A DNA stretch of 64,000 nucleotides from Ferranicluibacter quercicola (GTDB lineage: Bacteria > Pseudomonadota > Alphaproteobacteria > Rhizobiales > Rhizobiaceae): contig NZ_JAJOZR010000004.1 in assembly GCF_021168455.1 (NCBI RefSeq), positions 1 through 64,000 on the forward strand, read 5' to 3'. The notes under the pieces were generated by a model. That model was given only the letters and a program-made list of their open reading frames with translations, did not search any database and was not told the origin of the DNA. Positions 34,096-43,358 of the stretch are shown here, one piece after another (position 1 is the first letter of the stretch; every line of letters starts with the position of its first letter). A program made the position numbers and the translations under genes.

Positions 34096-35378
34096 CCGAT
34101 CTCGTCCTCACCAATCTGCGCATCCTCGACCCGTCGCGCAACCTCGACGAAACGGGTACGATCCTCATTCGGGACGGCGTGATCCTGGCGGCCGGCAGCG
34201 ACGCGGCCCATCAGGGCGTGCCCGAAGGCGCAACCGTTCAGGATTGCCGCGGCCTGATCGCCGTTCCCGGCCTCGTCGATGCCCGCGTGTTCGTCGGCGA
34301 ACCCGGTGCCGAGCACCGCGAAACGATCGCGTCCGCCGCTCAGGCGGCCGCCGTCGGCGGCATCACGTCGTTCATCGCCATGCCGGATACGGATCCCGTC
34401 ATCGACGATATCGCGCTGGTCGAGTTCGTGATGAAGACGGCGCGCGACAAGGCGGTCGTCAACGTCTACCCGGCCGCAGCGCTCACCAAGGGGCTGCGCG
34501 GCACGGAGATGACCGAGTTCGGCCTTCTCAGCGAGGCCGGCGCCGTCTGCTTCACGAACGGGCGCGAGGCCCTGCACGATACGCTCGTGCTCCGCCGGGC
34601 CATGACCTACGCCCGCGAGTTCGGCATGGTGATCGCGCTGGAATCGCGCGACAAATATCTGGGCGCCGGCGGCGTCATGAACGAGGGGCTGCTCGCGAGC
34701 TGGCTGGGCCTGTCCGGCGTGCCGCGCGAGGCGGAGATCATTCCGCTGGAGCGCGACCTGCGCGTTGCCGGCCTTACCCGCGCCGCCTACCACGCCGCCA
34801 AGATCTCGCTGCCGGAATCGGTCGATGCCATCTCGCTGGCGAAGTCGCGCGGCGTCAACGTCACCTCGGGCATCTCGATCAACCATCTGTCGCTGAACGA
34901 GAACGACATCGGGGAATACCGGACCTTCTTCAAGCTGACGCCGCCGCTGCGCGGAGAGGACGACCGCACGGCCATGGTGCGAGCGCTGGCCGAGGGCCGG
35001 ATCGACATCATCGTTTCCTCGCACGATCCGCAGGACGTCGACACCAAGCGCCTGCCCTTCGCCGACGCGGCCGATGGCGCGATCGGTCTGGAGACGATGC
35101 TGGCCGCCGCCCTCCGCCTCTATCACAGCGGCGAAGTGCCGCTGATGCGCCTGATCGACGCCCTCTCCACCCGGCCGGCGCAGATCTTCGGGCTCGACGC
35201 GGGAACGCTGAAGCCCGGCGCGCAGGCGGACATCACGCTGATCGATCTCGACGAGCCCTGGATCGTCTCCAAGGAGGCCATCGTCTCGCGCTCGAAAAAC
35301 ACGCCGTTCGAAAATGCCCGCTTTACGGGTCGCGCGGTTCGCACCTATGTTGCGGGAAAGTGCGTGCACAGCCTGTAA
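34092..35378 (+). CDS. Dihydroorotase-like protein lacking metal ligands (PyrC')
   Basis: A 428-aa member of the dihydroorotase family coupled to pyrB by ATGA overlap. The usual HxHxR after PGLVD is replaced by ARVFVGEPG, and the TDHAPH region reads SSHDPQ, so the first metal site and the catalytic Asp are missing. Other family text is kept (GAEHRETIAS, NHLSLNENDIGEY, RPAQIFGLDAGTL). Such PyrC' proteins in Pseudomonas are structural partners of PyrB and inactive. I therefore infer an active dihydroorotase elsewhere in the genome. No gene symbol is given because the annotation pyrC would suggest catalysis. Confidence 0.9.
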   Translation: MTDLVLTNLRILDPSRNLDETGTILIRDGVILAAGSDAAHQGVPEGATVQDCRGLIAVPGLVDARVFVGEPGAEHRETIASAAQAAAVGGITSFIAMPDTDPVIDDIALVEFVMKTARDKAVVNVYPAAALTKGLRGTEMTEFGLLSEAGAVCFTNGREALHDTLVLRRAMTYAREFGMVIALESRDKYLGAGGVMNEGLLASWLGLSGVPREAEIIPLERDLRVAGLTRAAYHAAKISLPESVDAISLAKSRGVNVTSGISINHLSLNENDIGEYRTFFKLTPPLRGEDDRTAMVRALAEGRIDIIVSSHDPQDVDTKRLPFADAADGAIGLETMLAAALRLYHSGEVPLMRLIDALSTRPAQIFGLDAGTLKPGAQADITLIDLDEPWIVSKEAIVSRSKNTPFENARFTGRAVRTYVAGKCVHSL

Positions 35379-35401
35379 GAGGCTGACGCGAGGGGGCATT
35401 C

Positions 35402-36016
35402 ATGGACGTGTTCATCTGGCCGCTGGCGGCTCTGCCGACGCTCGGCTTCCTTCTTTTCGGCTATCTGCTCGGCTCGATCCCGTTCGGCCTGATCCTGACG
35501 CGGGCGGCCGGGCTTGGCGATGTTCGCAAGATCGGCTCCGGCAATATCGGCGCCACCAACGTGCTGCGCACCGGCAACAAGAAGCTCGCGGCAGCGACCC
35601 TGCTGCTGGACGCGCTGAAGGGCACGCTGGCCGCCGCCGTCGGTTATCATGTCCTCGGCCCGGAGGCCGGTATCGCCGCAGGTTTCGGTGCCTTTCTCGG
35701 GCATCTCTTTCCGGTCTGGCTCGGCTTCAAGGGCGGCAAGGGAATCGCGACCTATATCGGCGTGCTGCTCGGGCTTGCGCCTCTCGTGGTTCTGGTCTTT
35801 GCCGCCTGCTGGCTGATCGTCGCCAAGGTCACGCGCTATTCCTCGCTGTCGGCGCTCGTCGCCACCATCGTGGTGCCGGCCGTGCTGCTGTTTGCGGGGT
35901 ATGGCCGCATCGGTGTTCTGTTCGTGGTCCTGAGCGTCATCACCTGGATCAAGCACCGCGCCAACATCGCGCGCCTGATCGCGGGAACGGAAAGCCGGAT
36001 CGGCCAGAAAGGATAA
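35402..36016 (+). CDS. plsY: Acyl-phosphate glycerol-3-phosphate acyltransferase
   Basis: A 204-aa inner-membrane enzyme that starts phospholipid synthesis by acylating glycerol-3-phosphate from acyl-phosphate. Signatures are FGYLLGSIPFGLI, GSGNIGATNVLRTG, and FKGGKGIATYIGVL with the three conserved loops. About five membrane segments are visible. It is 23 bp downstream of the pyrC'-type gene. Confidence 0.95.
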   Translation: MDVFIWPLAALPTLGFLLFGYLLGSIPFGLILTRAAGLGDVRKIGSGNIGATNVLRTGNKKLAAATLLLDALKGTLAAAVGYHVLGPEAGIAAGFGAFLGHLFPVWLGFKGGKGIATYIGVLLGLAPLVVLVFAACWLIVAKVTRYSSLSALVATIVVPAVLLFAGYGRIGVLFVVLSVITWIKHRANIARLIAGTESRIGQKG

Positions 36017-36022
36017 ACGTCG

Positions 36023-37195
36023 ATGAGCGACAGCGCGAAGGGGCCGAATGGGAAAGGCATCGCGCTGACGGATCGTCAAAGAATCGCCTGGCTGCGCCTC
36101 ATCCGGTCCGACAATGTCGGCCCCGTCACCTTCCGCGATCTCATCAACCATGTCGGATCCGCTGAAACGGCGCTGGAGATGCTGCCGGAGCTCTCCCGCC
36201 GCGGCGGCTCCACGCGGGCGATCCGCATCGCCACGGTCGCCGAAGCCGAGCGGGAGCTCGCGATCGCCGCCCGCTGCGGCGCGCGATTCGTCGGCATTGG
36301 CGAACCGGACTATCCCGCAGCGCTTCGCCAGATCGACGGTGCGCCGCCGCTTCTGGCCGTCAAGGGCCGTGCATCCACCGGCACCGCGCCGGCGCTCGGC
36401 ATCGTCGGCGCGCGCAACGCCTCCATCAGCGGCGCCAAGTTCGCCGCCATGATCGCCCGCGACGTCGGCAGGGCCGGCTATACGATCATCTCCGGTCTTG
36501 CCCGCGGCATCGACACCGCGGCCCATTGCGCGAGCCTCGACACCGGCACGATCGCCGTTCTCGCCGGTGGCATCGACAAGCCCTACCCGCCCGAGAACGT
36601 GCCGCTGCTCGACGAGATCACCGCGGGACACGGCCTTGCCATTACCGAAATGCCCTTCGGATGGGAGCCGCGGGCGCGCGACTTCCCGCGCCGCAACCGG
36701 CTGATTGCCGGCGTGGCGCTCGGACTTGCCGTCGTGGAGGCCGCAAGCCGCTCCGGATCGCTGATCACGGCGCGCTACGCCGCCGATTTCGGACGTCTGG
36801 TCTTTGCCGTGCCGGGTTCGCCGCTCGACCCGCGGTGCCACGGCACCAATGGTCTGCTCAAGGACGGCGCGGTGGTGACGACGGAAGCGCGCGACATCCT
36901 CGAAGCGCTGGCACCGCTCAGCCGCATCGACCTCTTCGACCAACCGCTCGCGCGCGAGACGGAGAGCGAGATGGACATCGGCATGGCGCGGCGGCCGGTC
37001 GCGGAGCTACCCGGCGACCGGGAGCGCGACGCGATCATCGATGCGCTGGGCCCGACGCCGGTCGAGACCGACGACATTATCCGCCATACGGGATGTCCCG
37101 CCTCGGCGGTCTATCTCGTGCTGCTAGAGCTTGATCTTGCCGGCCGGCTTCACCGCCACCCCGGCGGCCTCGTTTCTCTTGAGCCCCTTGGGTGA
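36023..37195 (+). CDS. dprA: DNA-processing protein DprA
   Basis: A 390-aa protein that loads RecA on incoming single-stranded DNA in transformable bacteria. The Rossmann-like core has GIVGARNASISGAKFA, YTIISGLARGIDTAAHCASL, GTIAVLAGGIDKPYPPEN, FPRRNRLIAG and ITARYAADFGR. The C-terminal winged-helix region (VETDDIIRHTGCPASAVYLVL) is present. Its role in rhizobia, mostly not known as transformable, is uncertain. It follows plsY closely; its 3' end overlaps a small convergent gene. Confidence 0.95.
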   Translation: MSDSAKGPNGKGIALTDRQRIAWLRLIRSDNVGPVTFRDLINHVGSAETALEMLPELSRRGGSTRAIRIATVAEAERELAIAARCGARFVGIGEPDYPAALRQIDGAPPLLAVKGRASTGTAPALGIVGARNASISGAKFAAMIARDVGRAGYTIISGLARGIDTAAHCASLDTGTIAVLAGGIDKPYPPENVPLLDEITAGHGLAITEMPFGWEPRARDFPRRNRLIAGVALGLAVVEAASRSGSLITARYAADFGRLVFAVPGSPLDPRCHGTNGLLKDGAVVTTEARDILEALAPLSRIDLFDQPLARETESEMDIGMARRPVAELPGDRERDAIIDALGPTPVETDDIIRHTGCPASAVYLVLLELDLAGRLHRHPGGLVSLEPLG

Positions 37196-37381
37196 GAGGG
37201 CGCGCCGGCCGGACATGAGGTCGCCCGCCTCGACATAGGCCATCTCCAGGAGGTAGCAGAGCATGTCCGCGCCCTTTTCGTCGGCGACGCCGCGCAGTTC
37301 ACCGAGCATCTGACGAATATAGGCAAGGCTCTCGTCGTCAGGCGTCGCGGGAACAGAAGCGTCATTATATACGGGCACCAT
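37124..37381 (-). CDS. Small conserved hypothetical protein
   Basis: An 85-aa protein from ATG 37381, with AGGACG before it. The text DESLAYIRQMLGELRGVADEKGADMLCYLLEMAYVEAGDLMSG is a helical segment typical of a small Rhizobiales family I remember without a function. The C-terminus is Lys/Arg-rich and overlaps the dprA 3' end by 72 bp. The longer frame to 37528 lacks a site. Confidence 0.75.
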   Translation of the reverse strand: MVPVYNDASVPATPDDESLAYIRQMLGELRGVADEKGADMLCYLLEMAYVEAGDLMSGRRALSPKGLKRNEAAGVAVKPAGKIKL

Positions 37382-37785
37382 GAAAACGTCCTGTTGGGCT
37401 TTGCCTTTATCCCGAGCGGGCAGCCGGCAGCACACGCGGCGACAACCTGTAAGGCTATCACCACCGCCTGTCCCTCGGTGCACTCGCTCTTCTCCGGCAG
37501 ACGATAACGCAAATATTCCTAATTGCAATCACAACATTATCCCTCCAAGGTTGTGGTGCGTTGTATTCCGGGCCAACGGGCCGTCTGGCGCAGCGCTTGG
37601 TCGGAGGAAGCATCAAATGCCTGTAAATGAAGAGGTTGCGGGCCGATCGATCCTCCATGCAAACTGGCTAATTTCATGGTCGCCACTTGACCGCGACGAA
37701 ATCCCCCTCCATGTCGGGGCTTCAAAAGTTCCCGGCGTGACGGCTGAGGGAAGTCCGTCACCCCTCTCTATGGTTGCTGAATCCT
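37382..37785 (+). other. topA leader and upstream region
   Basis: 404 bp with no secure gene. It contains AT-rich text near 37505-37560, suited to promoters, and a 7-bp stem GTGACGG/CCGTCAC at 37737-37761, only 25 bp before topA, which could be a leader hairpin. A short frame at 37617-37811 is listed separately. Confidence 0.4.
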
Positions 37786-37811
37786 ATGACCATGAATGTC
37801 GTCGTCGTTGA
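37617..37811 (+). CDS. Possible 64-aa upstream ORF of topA
   Basis: An ATG at 37617 preceded by CGGAGGAAGC opens a 64-codon frame that runs 26 bp into topA in another frame. Text such as VNEEVAGRSILHANWLISW looks partly protein-like, but the second half is ordinary Pro/Ser/Gly text. It could be a leader ORF that couples to topA, or chance. Confidence 0.3.
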   Translation: MPVNEEVAGRSILHANWLISWSPLDRDEIPLHVGASKVPGVTAEGSPSPLSMVAESYDHECRRR

Positions 37812-40497
37812 ATCGCCGGCCAAAGCAAAGACCATCAACAAGTATCTCGGCCCCGGCTACACGGTCCTGGCCTCGTTCGGTCACGTCCGCGACCTTCCGG
37901 CCAAGGACGGCTCGGTCAAGCCCGACGAAGACTTCGCCATGTTGTGGGAGGTGGACAGCGCGTCCGCCAAGCGGATGAACGATATCGGCGCGGCGCTCAA
38001 GAACGCCGACGGCCTCATTCTCGCGACCGACCCGGATCGCGAAGGTGAAGCGATCTCCTGGCATGTGCTCGATCTCCTGCGCAAGAAGAAGCTGATCGGC
38101 GACAAGCCGGTGAGCCGCGTCGTCTTCAACGCCATCACCAAGAAGGCCGTGCTCGACGCGATGGCCAATCCGCGCGACATCGACGTGCCGCTGGTGGACG
38201 CCTATCTGGCACGCCGCGCGCTGGACTATCTCGTCGGCTTCAACCTGTCGCCGGTGCTGTGGCGCAAGCTGCCCGGCGCCCGGTCGGCCGGCCGCGTGCA
38301 ATCCGTCGCGCTGCGCCTCGTCTGCGACCGCGAGTCGGAGATCGAGCGGTTCGTCTCCGAAGAATACTGGAACCTCTCCGCCATTCTGAAGACGCCGCGC
38401 GGCGACGACTTCGAGGCCCGCCTCGTGGCCGCCGACGGCAAGCGCCTGCAGGCGCGCTCGGTCGGCAATGGCGAGCAGGCGAACGACCTGAAGGCGCTGC
38501 TCGAAGGCGCGTCCTACGTCGTGGATACCGTCGAGGCGAAGCCGGTCAAGCGCAACCCCTCGCCGCCCTTCACCACATCGACGCTGCAGCAGGCGGCATC
38601 CTCCAAGCTCGGCTTCTCCGCCTCGCGCACCATGCAGGTCGCCCAGCGTCTCTACGAAGGTCTCGACCTCGGCGGTGAGACGGTCGGTCTCATCACCTAT
38701 ATGCGTACCGATGGCGTCCAGATGGCCTCGGAGGCGATCGACGCCGCCCGCAGCGCCATCGGCGATCAGTTCGGCGCGCGCTACGTGCCCGAGAAAGCCC
38801 GGCTCTATTCGACCAAGGCGAAGAACGCCCAGGAAGCCCACGAGGCGATCCGCCCGACGGACTTCACCCGCACGCCGGACCAGCTGCGCCGCTTCCTCGA
38901 TGCCGACCAGCTGCGCCTCTACGACCTGATCTGGAAGCGCGGCATCGCCAGCCAGATGGCCTCGGCCGAGATCGAACGGACGACAGTGGAGATTCTTGCC
39001 GAGAACGGCGACCGCAAGGCCGGCCTGCGCGCCGTGGGCTCCGTCATCCGCTTCGACGGCTTCATCGCCGCCTATACGGACCAGAAGGAAGACGGCGAGC
39101 AGAGCGACGACGGCGAGGACGAAGGCCGCCTGCCGGAGATCAAGGCGCGCGAAACCGTCGCCAAGCAGAAGATCAATGCGAGCCAGCATTTCACCGAGCC
39201 ACCGCCGCGCTATTCGGAAGCAAGCCTGATCAAGCGCATGGAAGAGCTCGGCATCGGCCGTCCCTCGACCTACGCCTCGACGCTCGCTACCCTGCGCGAC
39301 CGCGAATATGTCGTCATCGACAAGCGCAAGCTGATCCCGGAAGCCAAGGGACGCCTCGTGACGGCGTTCCTCGAAAGCTTCTTCCATCGCTATGTCGAGT
39401 ACGACTTCACGGCCTCGCTCGAAGAGAAGCTCGACCGGATTTCCGCCGGCGAACTCAACTGGAAGGACGTGCTTCGCGACTTCTGGAAGGATTTCTTCGC
39501 GCAGATCGAAGACACCAAGGAACTGCGGGTCACCAATGTCCTCGATGCGCTGAACGAGGAACTCGCACCGCTCGTCTTCCCCAAGCGCGAGGATGGCAGC
39601 GATCCTCGGATCTGTCAGGTCTGCGGCACCGGAAAGCTGTCGCTGAAGCTCGGCAAATACGGCGCGTTCGTCGGCTGCTCGAACTATCCGGATTGCAACT
39701 TCACCCGCCAGCTGTCGTCGGATGGCGATGCGGAAGCGCAGGCCTCGAACGAGCCGCAGGCGCTGGGCAAGGACCCGCATACGGACGAGGAGATCACCCT
39801 GCGCAATGGCCGTTTCGGCCCGTATGTCCAGCGCGGCGAAGGCAAGGAGGCCAAGCGCTCCAGCCTGCCCAAGGGCTGGACGCCCGCGAGCATCGACCAT
39901 GAGAAGGCGCTCGCGCTCCTGTCGCTGCCGCGCGACATCGGCCAGCACCCGGAATCCGGCAAGATGATCTCGTCCGGCCTCGGCCGCTATGGGCCGTTCA
40001 TCCTGCATGACGGGAAATATGCGAATGTCGAGACCATCGAGGACGTGTTCTCGATCGGCCTCAACCGCGCCGTCTCGGTGCTGGCGGACAAGGCATCCAA
40101 GGGTCCGGCCGGGCGCGGCGCGGCCGTGGCCGCGCTAAAGGACCTCGGGGAACATCCCGATGGCGGCGCGATTACCGTTCGCGATGGGCGTTACGGACCC
40201 TATGTCAACTGGGGCAAGGTGAACGCCACCCTGCCCAAGGGCAAGGATCCGACATCGGTGACGCTCGAAGAGGCATTGCCGCTGCTGGCCGAACGGGCCG
40301 GCAAGGCGAAACCCGTGAAGGCCAAGACGGTAAAGGCGAAGGCTGCAAAACCAGCGAAGGCGGCAGCGGATGGCGAGGAAAAGGCCGCCAAGCCCCGCGC
40401 CGCCGCCAAGGCCAAGCCCGCGGCGAAGACGACGACAAAGACGAAGGCTGCCGCAAAACCCAAGACCGCGGCGGCCGCCAAGGCACAGAAGGGATAG
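37786..40497 (+). CDS. topA: DNA topoisomerase I
   Basis: A 903-aa type IA topoisomerase that relaxes negative supercoils. The TOPRIM domain begins MNVVVVESPAKAKTINKYLG and has ILATDPDREGEAISWH. The active-site Tyr is in LITYMRTDGVQM. A Zn-finger of the type CxxC...C...C (ICQVCGTGKL to NYPDC) and further topo C-terminal repeats (FGPYVQRGEGKEAKRSSLP) follow, then a Lys/Ala-rich tail. ATGs at 37786 and 37792 are equally possible. rnr begins three bases after the stop. Confidence 0.97.
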   Translation: MTMNVVVVESPAKAKTINKYLGPGYTVLASFGHVRDLPAKDGSVKPDEDFAMLWEVDSASAKRMNDIGAALKNADGLILATDPDREGEAISWHVLDLLRKKKLIGDKPVSRVVFNAITKKAVLDAMANPRDIDVPLVDAYLARRALDYLVGFNLSPVLWRKLPGARSAGRVQSVALRLVCDRESEIERFVSEEYWNLSAILKTPRGDDFEARLVAADGKRLQARSVGNGEQANDLKALLEGASYVVDTVEAKPVKRNPSPPFTTSTLQQAASSKLGFSASRTMQVAQRLYEGLDLGGETVGLITYMRTDGVQMASEAIDAARSAIGDQFGARYVPEKARLYSTKAKNAQEAHEAIRPTDFTRTPDQLRRFLDADQLRLYDLIWKRGIASQMASAEIERTTVEILAENGDRKAGLRAVGSVIRFDGFIAAYTDQKEDGEQSDDGEDEGRLPEIKARETVAKQKINASQHFTEPPPRYSEASLIKRMEELGIGRPSTYASTLATLRDREYVVIDKRKLIPEAKGRLVTAFLESFFHRYVEYDFTASLEEKLDRISAGELNWKDVLRDFWKDFFAQIEDTKELRVTNVLDALNEELAPLVFPKREDGSDPRICQVCGTGKLSLKLGKYGAFVGCSNYPDCNFTRQLSSDGDAEAQASNEPQALGKDPHTDEEITLRNGRFGPYVQRGEGKEAKRSSLPKGWTPASIDHEKALALLSLPRDIGQHPESGKMISSGLGRYGPFILHDGKYANVETIEDVFSIGLNRAVSVLADKASKGPAGRGAAVAALKDLGEHPDGGAITVRDGRYGPYVNWGKVNATLPKGKDPTSVTLEEALPLLAERAGKAKPVKAKTVKAKAAKPAKAAADGEEKAAKPRAAAKAKPAAKTTTKTKAAAKPKTAAAAKAQKG

Positions 40498-40500
40498 ACC

Positions 40501-42873
40501 GTGAGCAAATCGCCCCGCATCGGCATGAGACGGACCGCAAAGCCCTCGGTCCGGCTGGCCCGTGCGGGCACGGTGCTGCCGCCGGCCGATGATGCACCCA
40601 TCATCCACGGCGCCGTACCGCCGCGCGACGTGCTCATGCGCTTCATCGCCGAGAACCCCGACAAGGCCTCCAAGCGCGAGATTTCCCGGGCGTTCGGCCT
40701 CAAGGGTGAAGCGCGCATCGAGCTGAAGGCGGCTCTGCGGGATCTCGAGGACGACGGCCTCGTGGAGAAGAAGCGCAAGTCGCTCGTCCGGCTGGGCGCC
40801 CTGCCCCCGGTGACCGTTCTCGACATCACCACGCGCGACAAGGACGGCGAACTCGTCGCCCGTCCGGCCGAGTGGCCCGACGATGCCGGCGTCGCACCCG
40901 CCGTCCTCATCCGCCAGTCGAGCGTTGCCAAGGCCAAGGGCAAGATGCCCGTCGGCGGCATCGGCGACCGGGTGCTGGCCAAGATCTTCCCCTCCAAGGA
41001 ACCGACAGGCCCCGCCTATACGGCCCGCATCGTCAAGGTGCTCGACCGGCGCCGCAGCGCCAATGCAGCCCTTGGCGTCTTCCGCGAAATGCCGGCCGGC
41101 ACCGGCCGCATCATGCCGATCGACAAGCGCGGCGAGGAAATGGACGTCGAGGCGAGCGGCGTCGGCGAGGCCAAGGACGGGGATCTGGTCGAGGTCGAGA
41201 TCGTCCGCTCCGGCCGGTTCGGGCTTGCCAGGGCCGAAGTGAAGTCGATCATCGGTTCGGTCTCCTCGGAAAAGGCGATCTCGATGATCGCCATTCACGC
41301 ACACGGCATTCCCTATATCTTCCCCGACAGCGTCACGCGCGAAGCCGATGCTGCCGGCCCCGCGACCATGTCGCATCGGGAGGACTGGCGCTCCCTGCCG
41401 CTGGTCACCATCGACCCCGCGGACGCCAAGGACCATGACGACGCGGTGCATGCGGAACCCGACACATCGCCGGAGAACGAGGGCGGCGTGATCGTCACCG
41501 TTGCGATTGCCGACGTCTCCTGGTACGTCCGCCCGAAATCCGCACTCGACAACGAGGCGCTGAAGCGCGGCAACTCGGTCTACTTCCCGGACCGGGTTGT
41601 GCCCATGCTGCCCGAGCGCATTTCCAACGAGCTGTGCTCCCTCAAGGAAGCGGTGGACCGGCCGGCGCTGGCGGTGCGCATGCGCTTTACCCGCGAAGGC
41701 CGGAAGATCGGGCACACCTTCCATCGCATCATGATGAAGAGCGCCGCCAAGCTCTCCTACAACCAGGCCCAGGCCGCGATCGACGGCGCGCCGGACGACA
41801 AGACCGGCCCGCTGCTGGAGCCCATCCTCAAGCCGCTTTGGGACGCCTATCGCATCCTCACCATCGGGCGGAACCGGCGCCAGCCGCTCGAACTCAACAT
41901 GCCGGAGCGCAAGATCCTCCTGAAGCCGGACGGCACGGTCGATCGCGTCTTCGTGCCGGACCGGCTCGATGCGCACAAGCTGATCGAGGAGATGATGATT
42001 CAGGCGAACGTGGCGGCCGCCGAAACACTGGAGATCAAGCGCCAGCCGCTCGTCTACCGCGTCCACGATGCGCCCTCGCTCGCCAAGCAGGAGACGCTGC
42101 GCGAGTTTCTCGCGACGCTCGACCTGACGCTGGTCAAGGGTGGCAACATGCGCGCCAACCACTTCAACGGCATCCTCGCGAAAGCCGAGGAGCAGCCCTA
42201 TGAGACCATCGTCAACCAGATGGTGCTGCGCTCGCAAAGTCAGGCGGTCTACAGCCCCGAGAATATCGGCCATTTCGGCCTGAACCTGATGAAGTACGCC
42301 CACTTCACCTCGCCCATCCGGCGCTATGCCGACTTGATCGTGCACCGGGCGCTGGTCGGATCGCTCGGGCTCGGCGAAGGCGCGATCACGCCCGCCGAGG
42401 AAGGGGCGCTGGAAGACATCACCGCGGAGATCTCGACCTTCGAGCGGCGTGCGATGGCGGCGGAGCGCGACACGATCGACCGGCTGATCGCCCACCACCT
42501 GAGCGGCCGCGTCAACGAAGAATTCGACGGCCGCGTGTCCGGCGTCACCAAGTCGGGCCTGTTCATCTCCCTGCCGCAGTATGGCGCCGACGGGTTCGTG
42601 CCGATCTCGACGCTCGGGCGGGATTATTTCATCTTCGACGAGGCGCATATGGCGCTGGTCGGCGACAAGACCGGTCTCGGCTACCGTCTGGGCGACGAGG
42701 TGCGGGTGAAGCTGGTCGATGCCGTGCCGCTGGCCGGCGCCCTGCGATTCGAGATGCTGGACGAGGGGCGCAAGATGGTGACGGCGACGCGGTCCTTCCA
42801 CAAGGCGGGGCGCCGCGACAAGGCCGGCGCGCGCAAGGCGCCCGGCACTCGCCCGCCGCGTGGACGGCGCTAA
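40501..42873 (+). CDS. rnr: Ribonuclease R
   Basis: A 790-aa 3'-5' exoribonuclease that handles structured RNA. It starts at a GTG three bases after topA. The N-terminal winged-helix region is RDVLMRFIAENPDKASKREISRAFG. The RNB domain has DPADAKDHDDAVHAE with the metal-binding Asp set, and HFTSPIRRYADLIVHRAL. The C-terminal S1 domain is followed by a basic, Arg/Lys/Pro-rich tail (RKAPGTRPPRGRR). DUF983 follows 5 bp later. Confidence 0.96.
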   Translation: MSKSPRIGMRRTAKPSVRLARAGTVLPPADDAPIIHGAVPPRDVLMRFIAENPDKASKREISRAFGLKGEARIELKAALRDLEDDGLVEKKRKSLVRLGALPPVTVLDITTRDKDGELVARPAEWPDDAGVAPAVLIRQSSVAKAKGKMPVGGIGDRVLAKIFPSKEPTGPAYTARIVKVLDRRRSANAALGVFREMPAGTGRIMPIDKRGEEMDVEASGVGEAKDGDLVEVEIVRSGRFGLARAEVKSIIGSVSSEKAISMIAIHAHGIPYIFPDSVTREADAAGPATMSHREDWRSLPLVTIDPADAKDHDDAVHAEPDTSPENEGGVIVTVAIADVSWYVRPKSALDNEALKRGNSVYFPDRVVPMLPERISNELCSLKEAVDRPALAVRMRFTREGRKIGHTFHRIMMKSAAKLSYNQAQAAIDGAPDDKTGPLLEPILKPLWDAYRILTIGRNRRQPLELNMPERKILLKPDGTVDRVFVPDRLDAHKLIEEMMIQANVAAAETLEIKRQPLVYRVHDAPSLAKQETLREFLATLDLTLVKGGNMRANHFNGILAKAEEQPYETIVNQMVLRSQSQAVYSPENIGHFGLNLMKYAHFTSPIRRYADLIVHRALVGSLGLGEGAITPAEEGALEDITAEISTFERRAMAAERDTIDRLIAHHLSGRVNEEFDGRVSGVTKSGLFISLPQYGADGFVPISTLGRDYFIFDEAHMALVGDKTGLGYRLGDEVRVKLVDAVPLAGALRFEMLDEGRKMVTATRSFHKAGRRDKAGARKAPGTRPPRGRR

Positions 42874-42878
42874 CCCCG

Positions 42879-43358
42879 ATGGCGAGCGGTGACATGCGAG
42901 ACAGCGACATCGGGCCCGGAGCAGCGACACTGCATCTGGGCGACGCTCCGATCAGCGAACGCCCGGTCGGGCGCTCGATCCGGCGCGGGCTTCTCAACCG
43001 CTGCCCCAATTGCGGCCAGGGGCGCCTGTTTGGCCGATTCCTCAAGGTCAACGACACCTGCGCTGTCTGTGGAGAAGCGCTTCATCATCATCGCGCCGAC
43101 GACTTTCCGCCGTATATCGTCGTCACGATCGTCGGCCATCTGGTGCTCGGAGGCTTCATGATGACGGAAATGCTGGTGACGCTGTCGAACTGGCAGCACC
43201 TCGCCATCTGGGTGCCGATCACGATCGCCGGCTCGATCGCCCTCATGCAGCCGGTCAAGGGCGGCGTCGTCGGCCTGCAATGGGCTTTGCGGATGCATGG
43301 CTTCGGCGGGCACGAGGATCGGCCGGAAGACGACTTGCCGCCGCAGGGCCGCAGCTGA
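42879..43358 (+). CDS. DUF983 membrane protein
   Basis: A 159-aa protein with two Cys pairs, CPNCGQGRLFGRFLK and CAVCGEALHHH, followed by two membrane segments (PYIVVTIVGHLVLGGFMMTEM and WVPITIAGSIALMQPVKGGVV). This matches DUF983, whose job is not known to me with certainty; a redox or metal role is plausible. It lies between rnr and a Nudix gene in the same run; its stop overlaps the next ATG by one base (TGATG). ATG 42894 is an alternative start. Confidence 0.9.
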   Translation: MASGDMRDSDIGPGAATLHLGDAPISERPVGRSIRRGLLNRCPNCGQGRLFGRFLKVNDTCAVCGEALHHHRADDFPPYIVVTIVGHLVLGGFMMTEMLVTLSNWQHLAIWVPITIAGSIALMQPVKGGVVGLQWALRMHGFGGHEDRPEDDLPPQGRS

